Assembly (NCBI GenBank): GCA_017620615.1
Contig: JAGAUW010000002.1
Coordinates: forward strand, 1-64,000
Source: Clostridia bacterium
GTDB lineage: Bacteria; Bacillota; Clostridia; Monoglobales; Monoglobaceae
Direction: 5' to 3'
DNA: 64,000 nt
Under the pieces are notes generated by a model. The model saw nothing but the letters and a program-made list of their open reading frames with translations, did not search any database and had not been told where the DNA came from. This document shows positions 34,614 through 43,497 of this stretch, piece by piece. How positions within the stretch are numbered: position 1 is the stretch's first letter; each line of letters begins with the position of its first letter. A program made the translations under genes and the position numbers.

Positions 34614-35897
34614 ATGAATGCAAGAGAAATTGCACTTAAAGCACTTGTCGATATTGAAACAAACGAAACGTATGTAAATGCGGCACTCAAAGAGGCTTTG
34701 TCCACGGAGGGTTTATCTTCTGTGGATAAGGGGTTTATGACTGAACTTATCTATGGCGTTATATCAAACAAAACGGCCATTGATTTTATCATATCAAGGT
34801 ATTCAAAAGTCAAGATGAAAAAAATGACATCTTGGGTGCTAAATATTTTGAGAATGGGTGTTTTTCAACTTCATTTTATGGATAAAGTTCCGCCAAGTGC
34901 TGCGTGTAATGAGGCAGTGAAGCTTGCCAATAAATATTCTCATCGTGCGGGAGCGGGTTTTGTAAATGGTGTATTGCGTGCGGTTTCCAGAGGGAAAGAA
35001 GATTTCAAATTCCCCAAAATGAATGATATTGCAGAGGAATTATCTATCGAGTTTTCATATCCAATCTGGATGACCAAGGCTTTGATAAAAGAATACGGTG
35101 AGGAAGAATGCCGAATGCTTTTTGAAGAAAACAACAAGCCCCACGGGGTGTTTATAAGAGTAAATTCCCTGAAAACAACCGAAAATGGACTTATTGAAAC
35201 ACTTGACAAAGAGGGAGTTTGTTGCGAAAAGACGCAAGTTAAAAACTGTCTCAAGGTCATGGGGAAGTTGAATGTCGAAAATTCTGCGGCTTATAAAGAC
35301 GGACTTTATTCGCTTCAGAATATTTCGTCGCAAATGGCAGTGGAGGCACTTGATGCAAAACCTGATGAATTGGTCGTAGATATGTGTGCTGCGCCCGGTG
35401 GAAAAAGCTGTGCCATTGCAGAACGTATGGGAAATTTGGGCAAAGTATTTTCCTTTGATGTATTTTCTCACAAGGTGGAGCTTATAAAAAAATCTGCCGA
35501 AAGGCTTGGAATTGACATTATAACACCAAAGGTACAGGACTCAAGAGAAAGAGTAGAGAGTTTGGTTGGAAAAGCGGATAGGGTGCTGGCGGACGTTCCT
35601 TGCTCGGGACTTGGTGTTATACATAAAAAGCCGGATATAAAATGGAAACGGAAAGAAGAGGACATTGCAGAACTTTGTGATATTCAACGTGATATTCTGA
35701 AAACAGCCGCCGCTTATGTGAAAAAGGGTGGAACTTTGGTCTACAGCACTTGCACGATTTTGCCTGAAGAAAATAAAATGAGGATTGTTGAATTTTTAAA
35801 AAATCACAGCGAATATAAAAAGGTTTTTGAGAAGCAGATTCTCACCGCGGAAAATGGTGAAAGCGGATTTTATATTTGCAAAATGATAAAGGAATAG
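34614..35897 (+). CDS. rsmB: 16S rRNA (cytosine-967-C5)-methyltransferase
   Basis: 427 residues. The NusB-like N-terminal RNA-binding domain (MNAREIALKALVDIETNETYVN) is followed by the SAM-dependent methyltransferase domain. Motif I is DMCAAPGGKSCAIAERM. The two catalytic cysteines lie in ADVPCSGLG and YSTCTI. It is 17 bases behind the YugP-type gene and 4 bases before rlmN. Confidence 0.95.
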   Translation: MNAREIALKALVDIETNETYVNAALKEALSTEGLSSVDKGFMTELIYGVISNKTAIDFIISRYSKVKMKKMTSWVLNILRMGVFQLHFMDKVPPSAACNEAVKLANKYSHRAGAGFVNGVLRAVSRGKEDFKFPKMNDIAEELSIEFSYPIWMTKALIKEYGEEECRMLFEENNKPHGVFIRVNSLKTTENGLIETLDKEGVCCEKTQVKNCLKVMGKLNVENSAAYKDGLYSLQNISSQMAVEALDAKPDELVVDMCAAPGGKSCAIAERMGNLGKVFSFDVFSHKVELIKKSAERLGIDIITPKVQDSRERVESLVGKADRVLADVPCSGLGVIHKKPDIKWKRKEEDIAELCDIQRDILKTAAAYVKKGGTLVYSTCTILPEENKMRIVEFLKNHSEYKKVFEKQILTAENGESGFYICKMIKE

Positions 35898-35901
35898 ACT
35901 T

Positions 35902-36927
35902 ATGAAAATAAACCTTTTTGACTTGAGCCTTGATGAACTGAAAGAGTTTGTGAAAAAGCTTGGCGAACCACAGTTTCGGGGCAAACAGATATTTGAATGG
36001 ATGTATCGCGGTGCAGAAAATTTCGAAGATATGACAAATATTCCCAAAAGTCTTCGTGAAAAGCTTTTTGAAAACAGCTTTCTTGGCGGGATGTCAATAT
36101 TTGAAAAATACGTTTCAAAGATTGACGAAACACGCAAGTATCTGTTACAATTAAATGACGGGAATTTTATTGAAACCGTGCTGATGAAATATGAATACGG
36201 CTATACTGTTTGTGTTTCTTCTCAGGTAGGATGCAAAATGGGCTGCAAATTCTGTGCATCAACGGTTAACGGCTGGGTGAGAAACCTTACCCCGGGTGAA
36301 ATAGTAGGTCAGGTTCTTTGTGTGCAAAAGGATTTGGGACAAAGGATTTCTAATGTTGTTATGATGGGAATTGGTGAGCCGTTTGACAATTTTGAAAACG
36401 TGCTGAAATCAATAGAACTTATGAATTCCCCAGAAGGCCTTGGGATTGGACAGCGACATATTTCTGTTTCTACCTGTGGCTTGGCAGATAAAATAAGAAC
36501 ACTGGCTGATATGAAAATGCAGATTACTTTGTTGATTTCTCTCCATGCTCCAAGTGATGAGAGACGGTCACAAATTATGCCAATCAATAATAGATTTAAT
36601 ATAAATGAGCTGATGTCGGCTTGTGATTATTACATAAAAGAAACCTCTCGACGAATTTCCTTTGAATATACCTTGATTTCTGGGGTTAATGATACCCTTG
36701 AAGAGGCTGATACATTGGCAAGATTGGTCAAAGGAAAGCTTTGTCATATAAATCTCATTCCCGTAAACAAGGTTGAGGAAAGCGGCTTTTCAAAGAGCAG
36801 CAGAGAAAGAGTCGAAGCGTTTAAAGCAAGACTTGAAAAGCACGGATTGGTGGCGACAGTTCGCCGTGAAATGGGCAGTGATATAAATGCCGCTTGCGGT
36901 CAGCTCAGAAACAAGAAAATAAACTAG
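35902..36927 (+). CDS. rlmN: Dual-specificity 23S rRNA/tRNA adenine-C2 methyltransferase RlmN
   Basis: 341 residues. The radical-SAM cluster motif CX3CX2C is at C111, C115 and C118. The C-terminal catalytic cysteine, in NAACGQLR, is about residue 332. GEPFDNFENV and the SLHAPSDERR block are RlmN signatures and separate it from Cfr. It methylates A2503 in 23S rRNA and A37 in some tRNAs. Confidence 0.95.
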   Translation: MKINLFDLSLDELKEFVKKLGEPQFRGKQIFEWMYRGAENFEDMTNIPKSLREKLFENSFLGGMSIFEKYVSKIDETRKYLLQLNDGNFIETVLMKYEYGYTVCVSSQVGCKMGCKFCASTVNGWVRNLTPGEIVGQVLCVQKDLGQRISNVVMMGIGEPFDNFENVLKSIELMNSPEGLGIGQRHISVSTCGLADKIRTLADMKMQITLLISLHAPSDERRSQIMPINNRFNINELMSACDYYIKETSRRISFEYTLISGVNDTLEEADTLARLVKGKLCHINLIPVNKVEESGFSKSSRERVEAFKARLEKHGLVATVRREMGSDINAACGQLRNKKIN

Positions 36928-36958
36928 TTGCGGAATTGTTATGAAGATAAAGTAAAAA

Positions 36959-36974
36959 GCCTGAAGTTTCAGGC
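36959..36974 (+). promoter_or_regulatory. Hairpin just before the prpC ribosome-binding site
   Basis: GCCTGA pairs with TCAGGC around AGTT, immediately followed by GGAAAGG and then the prpC start. There is no T-run, so it is not a terminator. It may mark an mRNA-processing or translation-control site. Confidence 0.4.
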
Positions 36975-36991
36975 GGAAAGGCTATGATAAT

Positions 36992-37750
36992 ATGGTTATA
37001 AAAGTATGCGGTCTTACGGACAAGGGGAAGTGCCGTGAGCTCAATGAAGACAGCTTCAGAATTTGCGGCTTTTTGGATGACAAACCCCTTGGTGTATGCG
37101 TGCTTGCTGATGGTATGGGTGGTCACAATGCCGGCGAAATTGCCAGTAGTATGGCGGCGGAAATTGTGGCAGGTGAACTTTACGAAACCCTCGGTGAGCC
37201 TGATGACAGCAAAATCACTTTCAATATGGCTACGGCTATCGACTTTGCGAACACAAGTGTTTTTGAACGCTCACTAAGAAGCCGGGAACAGTCCGGAATG
37301 GGTACAACACTTGTTGTGGCATATGTGAAAGATGCCCTTGTCAGAATTGCGAACATAGGTGACAGTTGTGCATATGTAATTTCAGATACACAAATTCGGA
37401 AAATTACGGTTGACCATTCAATTGTTGAGGAACTCGTCCAGAGAGGAAGCATAACACGTCAGGAGGCAAGAAACCATCCTGATAAGAACATCATAACAAG
37501 AGCTCTCGGAACCGAAGAATTTGTTGATGCTGACTTTTATGATTACAAATTATCTTTGGGAGAGACCGTGATTTTGTGCAGTGATGGTCTTACAGAAACT
37601 GTTACTGATGAACGGATAAAAGAAATAATAAACGAAAACGAAGATGTAAAAATGGTGGCTGAAAGCCTTATTGCTGAGGCCAATAAAAATGGCGGAGTTG
37701 ACAACATAACAGTTGTTGTTATACGCGCTCAGAGGGAGGAACGGATATGA
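36992..37750 (+). CDS. prpC: PP2C-type Ser/Thr phosphatase (PrpC/Stp)
   Basis: 252 residues with the PPM motifs: GLTDKGKCRELNEDSF, LADGMGGHNAGEIASS (metal-binding aspartate and glycine), SGMGTTLVVAYV, ANIGDSCAYVI, LCSDGLTETVTDERI and the final GGVDNITVVVI. It reverses phosphorylation by the kinase encoded next, whose start codon overlaps its stop (ATGA). The pair sits between rRNA-modification genes, as in B. subtilis. Confidence 0.95.
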   Translation: MVIKVCGLTDKGKCRELNEDSFRICGFLDDKPLGVCVLADGMGGHNAGEIASSMAAEIVAGELYETLGEPDDSKITFNMATAIDFANTSVFERSLRSREQSGMGTTLVVAYVKDALVRIANIGDSCAYVISDTQIRKITVDHSIVEELVQRGSITRQEARNHPDKNIITRALGTEEFVDADFYDYKLSLGETVILCSDGLTETVTDERIKEIINENEDVKMVAESLIAEANKNGGVDNITVVVIRAQREERI

Positions 37751-39630
37751 CTTTGATAGGTAAGGTTATTGCAGGAAGATACGAAATAATCGAAGAGGTA
37801 GGCAGCGGCGGAATGGCTGTTGTTTACAAAGCCAAGTGTCAGCTGCTCAACAGATTTGTGGCGGTGAAGGTGCTCCGTCCTGACCTCCAGAATGATAGCG
37901 AGTTTGTTCGCCGGTTCAATGTTGAGGCACAGGCAGCGGCTAGTCTTACTCATCCCAATATTGTTTCCATTTACGATGTAGGAAACGACAATGGCCTTCA
38001 TTATATCGTTATGGAATATATTGAGGGTAAAACTTTAAAAGAATATATCGAAGAAAAGGTTATTCTGCCTTGGCGTGAGGCTGTTGATTATGCGGTGCAG
38101 ATTGCCAAAGGTCTCGAACAAGCTCACAAAAATTCCATAATTCACCGTGACATAAAACCCCACAATATAATTATGACAGCTGATGGAATTATGAAGGTTA
38201 CCGATTTTGGTATTGCCCGTGCAAATGTTCAGTCCACTGTTACCTGTGAAGACAGTGCTATTGGCTCTGTTCATTATATTTCACCTGAACAAGCAAGGGG
38301 TGGTTATACTGACGAACGTTCGGATATATATTCTCTGGGCGTTGTTCTTTATGAAATGCTCACGGGAAAGGTACCTTTTGACAGCGAAAGACCGGTTACT
38401 GTTGCTATTATGCATCTTCAGGAGAAACCGGTTATGCCAAGGGAGTATAACCTCAGCATCCCTCTGGCACTTGAGCGTATTGTTCTGAAAGCTATGTCAA
38501 AAGAGGTTTCGGCGAGATATAAAACAGCGTCAGAAATGATTGATGAGCTCCTTGGCGTGCTTCATGACCCCAGTCGTGAGATTGTTGCAGAGGAAATCGA
38601 AGTTCCAAACCGTGAAAATATTGGCCAAACAGTGGTTATGCCTGCGGTGAATATCAAGGACATCAGGAAAGAAGAACCAAAAGCAGAAGAAGTGGCACCT
38701 GCAGCACCAAATAATATCCGGGAGGAAGAAGAATTGCCGAAAAAACCTGTGAAAAAGAACTCGCAAACGGTAGATAAAAAGAAAGAAAGAAAAGTTATTG
38801 CCTTTGCGATTTTAAGCGCTATCGCATTGATTTTGATTATTTCTGCGGGCTTTATGTCCATAACAGGCATGGGCGGACTTTTTGCGTCAGGCGGAAATGT
38901 GGAAATCCCTGAAATAGAGGGTATGCTTTATGATGAGGCAATAGAAAAATATGTAGAAAACGCTGACGAAAATGCAGACTATACCTTCAACATCATTAAA
39001 GGAAAGACAGTTGAAAGTGACGAGGAAGAAGGAACAATTCTCGCTCAGGACCCTGTCGCTGGAACCAAGGTTAAAAAATCAGAAGTGATAGTTATCACCG
39101 TTGAAATCAGTGAGGGCAAGAATGATATAAGACTTAAAAATTACACAAAGTATCAGGATGCCCGTGAGGTTGAAATCGCGGTGAAAGACCTTGGCCTTGA
39201 GGCTGAATTTATTGAGGAATACAGTGATGACATTCCGACAGGTGCTATCATTAAGCAGGAGCCAAAAGCCGGCGACTTTGTTAAACCCGGTGATGTAATT
39301 ACATTCTATGTAAGTCGAGGTCCTGAAAAAGAACCTGAAAAGACCAATCAGGAAGACCAAAGAACCGAAAGTAATCCGGATAATGATACAAAAACAGATG
39401 AAAAACAACCCGAGCCACAGAAGAAGAGCTCTATGCTGACCCTTTACGGACCAAAAGAAAAGGCGAGTGCTTTGGTTCAGGTAAACGTAAATGGAAAGAC
39501 CGTATACAGCAAAACCCTAAGCAAAGGCGCAAGTGACGTTGTGAAGCTTGAGGGTACATCAAACTCAGTTGAGGTTGAAATTCTTCACGATGGTGTTTCT
39601 CAACAAAAAGGAACTGTAAGACTGCATTAA
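37747..39630 (+). CDS. prkC: PASTA-domain Ser/Thr protein kinase (PrkC-type)
   Basis: 627 residues. The kinase domain (1-270) has the glycine loop GSGGMAVVYKA, HRDIKPHN, VTDFGIAR and SPEQARGGYTDERSDIYSLG. A juxtamembrane linker is followed by one membrane helix (about 349-371). Outside the cell there are two PASTA-like repeats (about 383-525) that sense muropeptides or lipid II in this family, a Glu/Pro-rich spacer, and a final ~65-residue beta-rich domain (561-627). Two PASTA units is fewer than in many PrkC proteins, and the final domain is not one I can name. It forms one unit with prpC and precedes rsgA. Confidence 0.95.
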   Translation: MTLIGKVIAGRYEIIEEVGSGGMAVVYKAKCQLLNRFVAVKVLRPDLQNDSEFVRRFNVEAQAAASLTHPNIVSIYDVGNDNGLHYIVMEYIEGKTLKEYIEEKVILPWREAVDYAVQIAKGLEQAHKNSIIHRDIKPHNIIMTADGIMKVTDFGIARANVQSTVTCEDSAIGSVHYISPEQARGGYTDERSDIYSLGVVLYEMLTGKVPFDSERPVTVAIMHLQEKPVMPREYNLSIPLALERIVLKAMSKEVSARYKTASEMIDELLGVLHDPSREIVAEEIEVPNRENIGQTVVMPAVNIKDIRKEEPKAEEVAPAAPNNIREEEELPKKPVKKNSQTVDKKKERKVIAFAILSAIALILIISAGFMSITGMGGLFASGGNVEIPEIEGMLYDEAIEKYVENADENADYTFNIIKGKTVESDEEEGTILAQDPVAGTKVKKSEVIVITVEISEGKNDIRLKNYTKYQDAREVEIAVKDLGLEAEFIEEYSDDIPTGAIIKQEPKAGDFVKPGDVITFYVSRGPEKEPEKTNQEDQRTESNPDNDTKTDEKQPEPQKKSSMLTLYGPKEKASALVQVNVNGKTVYSKTLSKGASDVVKLEGTSNSVEVEILHDGVSQQKGTVRLH

Positions 39631-39640
39631 GAGGTAATGG

Positions 39641-40513
39641 ATGAAAGAACTTAGTGGCGTTATTGTGAAAGGTATCGGCGGTTTCTATTATGTCGATACA
39701 AATAGAGGGATTATTGAATGCCGGGCACGTGGACTTTTCAGAAAGAAAGGGTTTACGCCTCTTGTAGGTGACAAAGTGGTTATATCCTTTGACGAGGAAA
39801 GTATGCAGGGCTATGTAAGTGAGATTTTGCCAAGAATATCGGAACTCATAAGACCTGCGGTTTCAAATGTTACACAAATGGTTGTTGTGGTGGCACAGTC
39901 AAGCCCTGCCCCGAATCTTTATGTTCTTGATAAGTTGATTGCATCTGCGGAATTTGCAAAGCTCAAGATTGCGATATGCTTTAACAAATCAGACCTTGAA
40001 GAAAATGCAGAAGTCATAAAAATTTATAAGGATGCAGGTTTTAAAGTGCTTGAAACCAGTGCTGTTTTCGGCGTTGGAATTGAAAGACTGAAAGAAATTC
40101 TCAAAAATGAAACTACTGTTTTTGCAGGTAATTCAGGAGTGGGAAAATCAAGCCTCTTGAATGCTGTTATTGGAGAGAATATGTTTGAAACCGGAATGGT
40201 GAGTGAAAAGCTTGAACGGGGAAAGCACACCACAAGACACTCTGAACTTGTGAGTCTGCCTTTTGGCGGATATATTGTTGACACACCGGGGTTCAGTTCA
40301 TTTGACGTGAACAAAATCCCAAACACTGAACTAGGGTCTATGTTCAGAGAGTTTGAAGAGTCTTTTGGTAAGTGCAGGTTTTTGGATTGCAGCCATACGG
40401 TTGAGCCTGACTGTGATGTGAGAAGACGGGTTGAAAACGGTGACATCTCAAAGAGCCGACACGAAAGTTATGTTCAGCTTTACCGTGAGATAAAGGAAGC
40501 AAATCAGCTTTAG
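39641..40513 (+). CDS. rsgA: Ribosome small-subunit maturation GTPase RsgA
   Basis: 290 residues. An OB-fold N-terminus precedes a circularly permuted GTPase: the G4 motif (CFNKSDL) comes before the P-loop (GNSGVGKSSLLNAV) and G3 (DTPGF). The C-terminal zinc site is CRFLDCSHTVEPDC. RsgA checks the decoding centre of 30S subunits late in assembly. The ATG follows the prkC stop by 10 bases. Confidence 0.95.
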   Translation: MKELSGVIVKGIGGFYYVDTNRGIIECRARGLFRKKGFTPLVGDKVVISFDEESMQGYVSEILPRISELIRPAVSNVTQMVVVVAQSSPAPNLYVLDKLIASAEFAKLKIAICFNKSDLEENAEVIKIYKDAGFKVLETSAVFGVGIERLKEILKNETTVFAGNSGVGKSSLLNAVIGENMFETGMVSEKLERGKHTTRHSELVSLPFGGYIVDTPGFSSFDVNKIPNTELGSMFREFEESFGKCRFLDCSHTVEPDCDVRRRVENGDISKSRHESYVQLYREIKEANQL

Positions 40514-40535
40514 AGAAAACGAAAGGAAGATGGCT

Positions 40536-41195
40536 ATGAACAAAATTAAGATTGCACCATCAATCTTAGCGGCAGACCCGGTACAACTTGGGGAAGAACT
40601 GAAAAAAATTGAAAAGGCTGGTGCGGATTATGTGCACGTTGATGTTATGGACGGGCATTTTGTTCCAAACCTTGCATATTCACCGGATATTGTAAAAGGA
40701 CTCAGACAGGTGTCAAAATTGCCTTTTGATGTGCATCTTATGATAGAAGAGCCAAAGAAATATATTGAAACCTTTGTAAGAGCAGGAGCTGATATTGTTA
40801 CTGTTCACGAAGAAGTTACCGAGAATTACGCCGAAATGGCTGATTTCATACATCGCTTTGGGGTAAAGGCAGGAATTTCGGTAAAACCTAATACTCCTAT
40901 TGAAAGACTTGAAAATGATTTTGATAAATTTGACCTTATTCTCATTATGACTGTTGAGCCAGGGTTTGGCGGACAGTCTTATATCGAGAGTATGAATGAA
41001 AAAATCAGGAAAACAAGGGCTTTGATTGATAAATCCGGAAAGAATATTGAACTTGAAATTGATGGTGGTGTAACAACTGAAAATATCCGGACTGCAGTGA
41101 AAAGCGGGGCAGATGTTATTGTCGCAGGTTCAACAGTCTTTAAAGCTGAGGATGTCAAGGCTGTCATTGCTGAAATGAGGGAAAATGCAAAATGA
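40536..41195 (+). CDS. rpe: Ribulose-phosphate 3-epimerase
   Basis: 219 residues from the second ATG (40536), which is 8 bases behind AAGGA; the first ATG (40530) is too close to that site. Conserved blocks are IAPSILAADP, VHVDVMDGHFVPNL, DVHLMIEEP, MTVEPGFGGQ and EIDGGV, including the metal ligands and acid/base aspartates. It belongs to the pentose phosphate pathway. It overlaps thiN by 4 bases. Confidence 0.95.
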   Translation: MNKIKIAPSILAADPVQLGEELKKIEKAGADYVHVDVMDGHFVPNLAYSPDIVKGLRQVSKLPFDVHLMIEEPKKYIETFVRAGADIVTVHEEVTENYAEMADFIHRFGVKAGISVKPNTPIERLENDFDKFDLILIMTVEPGFGGQSYIESMNEKIRKTRALIDKSGKNIELEIDGGVTTENIRTAVKSGADVIVAGSTVFKAEDVKAVIAEMRENAK

Positions 41196-41827
41196 GATGT
41201 TTTGTTTTTTGCTCCGCCCAAATAGACTCCTATGATTTTTTGAAAAGCTTTGATTTTGAAAAAAGCTTTATTATTTGTGCAGATGGAGGATATAAGCATA
41301 CACAGAAATTGGGGCTTGTACCTGATTTGTGGATTGGTGATGGTGATTCTCTGAAAAATGGGCACATAGCTGCAAAAGAAATTATTGCTTTTCCTCCCCA
41401 AAAGGATAATACTGATACCGACCTTGCCGTTATGGAAGCACTCCGCAGGGGATATAAGGATATTATAATTCTTGGTGCTCTTGGCGGTCGGCTCGATCAC
41501 GAATATTCACATTTTTGTTTGCTTAAAAAAATACTTGATAATGGCGGCAGGGGAACGCTTCTTGATTCAGACAACGAAATTACCATGGAGAACAAGCGTT
41601 TTTCTGTGTTCCCAGATGATAAAAAATATATTTCGTTTTTTCCCTTTGGTGGTGATGTAAATGATTTCTGCGTAAAAGGGCTGTATTATGAAACGGAAAA
41701 TATGCATCTTGTAAGCGGTGAAGTGCAGGCAAGCAGCAACTGTTTTGTTGATGAGAAAATTGGCGAAATAAGTTTTTCGTCAGGCTATATTCTGGTTATC
41801 AGGTCTAATGATTCAAAAGAAGGTTGA
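41192..41827 (+). CDS. thiN: Thiamine pyrophosphokinase
   Basis: 211 residues. CADGGYKHTQKLGLVPDLWIGDGDSL and KDNTDTDLAVMEALRRGYKDIIILGALGGRLDH are the TPK catalytic blocks. The enzyme converts thiamine and ATP to thiamine diphosphate, the cofactor also used by pentose-phosphate enzymes. It is the last recognised member of the ylo-type block; spoVM and rpmB, which follow in B. subtilis, are not here. Confidence 0.93.
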   Translation: MRCFVFCSAQIDSYDFLKSFDFEKSFIICADGGYKHTQKLGLVPDLWIGDGDSLKNGHIAAKEIIAFPPQKDNTDTDLAVMEALRRGYKDIIILGALGGRLDHEYSHFCLLKKILDNGGRGTLLDSDNEITMENKRFSVFPDDKKYISFFPFGGDVNDFCVKGLYYETENMHLVSGEVQASSNCFVDEKIGEISFSSGYILVIRSNDSKEG

Positions 41828-41835
41828 GGTGCGTT

Positions 41836-43497
41836 ATGAAGAAGGGGCTTATATTTTTTATTTGTTTTTTGATTTCTTTTTCTACAAACCCTATTTGTGT
41901 TGCTTTTGCTACAGAGACAGAGTCTGCGCCTGTAGCCAATTGGGCAGAGGAAAAGAATGAAACCATAGATGAAATTAAGGTGCCCGTTGTAAAGGGAAAA
42001 GCTGATGTCAAAGGGCTTGAAATTGATGTCGATACAGATTACGATGATGAAAATGCTCTTGAAGCTTTTGTGATTAGAGCCCGCTCTACATCCGCAGGGT
42101 ATAAAGTTCTCAGTCTTAATATTTCTGATGCATTGAGGCAAGCGTCAGTATATAGAAAGAAAATGCCATCAATTTGTATTTATACAGATTTTGCTGTGGT
42201 GACTCTTGATAAAGACATAATAAGGGAACTTCGTGATATGAGTCAGAAACAGGACGTTTTTATCACATTTGAAAAAAATGAAAAACTAAATAGAGAAATA
42301 AAAAATAAACTTTCCAATGGAAAGTTTGAGATAAATTGTTATTTTAAAAATCAGCACGAGACCCGGTTGGATGTTTCTAAAAAATTCTTTTTGGAAATTC
42401 CGTATGTGTCCACTGAAATGCGGGACAGTGTTCAGCTTTATTCTGTAAACGGCACAGCTGTGCTTTTGAAAAAATCTGAACGTGGTGAGGAAAGAATTGG
42501 GTGCAGTGTATCAAATGGTGAATCAATTCTCTTTTCAGAGGGCGCTGTTGTTATGATTACAGGCCGAACCCTTGATTTACAGGGGACGATTTCTATGGTT
42601 TTTTATGCATCACTTGAAGGAGTGCGGGCAAGTACAGCAAGGATGCTTTTTTGGGATTCACCTCAGGATGAATATACTTTGGAAACGGCTCAAAGGGTGG
42701 TTGAGTACAGCGGAAGTGATGCTAATGGTTACCGCTTTGAATATGATAATATATCTTCCGTAGATATGAATAAAAAGATACATGCAAGGCTTATGGCAAG
42801 AGATGAAAAAGGGAACATAATATACGGAAGTGCACCGTATGTGGGTTATAGCGTAGTTTCTTATGCAGAAAATATGATGAAAAATGAACAGCTAAGACCT
42901 CTGCTTGTTAAAATGCTCAACTATGGTGCGGCAGCACAGGAATATTTTGGTTCGGACAGAAAGCCTGCAAACAGCACTCTTTCTGAGACTGACAAAGTTA
43001 TGGATTTCACAAAAGTATATGTAAGTCAGGCAAAAACAATTAAGGAAGAAACTAAGAACGGCAAGTGCAGTGCCAGCATTATTGGAAAAACTTTGATTCT
43101 TGAAGGTGATATTTCAATAAATTATTATGTTTCTGATGAAAAAAATGTGGATGAGATGGGCGTTCTTTTTTGGACAGAGGACAGCTTCAAAAAGACTGAT
43201 TCGCATATTGCAGGAACACAGTCTCTTATAATAAAAGACTATGCAATAAACAATGGATACAAGGTATATAATTTTGACAATATTGTATCCAGCAAAATGT
43301 TTGACAATATATATGCAAGAGTTTATACAAGAGTGGGAAATAAGTATAGATACAGCGACATCGACAAATACAGCGTAAGGGATTATGCAGCAAACCAGCT
43401 TTCGAAAAGCAACGATACACTTCTCAAAAATCTTCTCAGACGTCTTTTGATTTATGGAGATGAGGCAAAGCGGTATTTCAAAGTTTCTGGCAGATAA
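41836..43497 (+). CDS. Secreted protein with a duplicated C-terminal domain, function unknown
   Basis: 553 residues from ATG 41836, 7 bases behind GAGGTG. A signal peptide (about 1-25) exports it. Residues ~55-240 resemble the beta-rich region of Clostridial S-layer-type surface proteins. Two copies of a ~130-residue domain follow (about 243-371 and 417-548). Each copy begins G[RK]TL-LxGxIS, has LFW about 25 residues later, a YDNI/FDNI strand, an IxARxxxR strand, then a helix, and ends in (L)NYGAAAQEYF or IYGDEAKRYF. I recall this unit from many dockerin and SLH proteins of gut Clostridia, but know no assigned function. The gene is not clearly part of the thiN operon in function, though only 8 bases apart. 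Confidence 0.8.
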   Translation: MKKGLIFFICFLISFSTNPICVAFATETESAPVANWAEEKNETIDEIKVPVVKGKADVKGLEIDVDTDYDDENALEAFVIRARSTSAGYKVLSLNISDALRQASVYRKKMPSICIYTDFAVVTLDKDIIRELRDMSQKQDVFITFEKNEKLNREIKNKLSNGKFEINCYFKNQHETRLDVSKKFFLEIPYVSTEMRDSVQLYSVNGTAVLLKKSERGEERIGCSVSNGESILFSEGAVVMITGRTLDLQGTISMVFYASLEGVRASTARMLFWDSPQDEYTLETAQRVVEYSGSDANGYRFEYDNISSVDMNKKIHARLMARDEKGNIIYGSAPYVGYSVVSYAENMMKNEQLRPLLVKMLNYGAAAQEYFGSDRKPANSTLSETDKVMDFTKVYVSQAKTIKEETKNGKCSASIIGKTLILEGDISINYYVSDEKNVDEMGVLFWTEDSFKKTDSHIAGTQSLIIKDYAINNGYKVYNFDNIVSSKMFDNIYARVYTRVGNKYRYSDIDKYSVRDYAANQLSKSNDTLLKNLLRRLLIYGDEAKRYFKVSGR

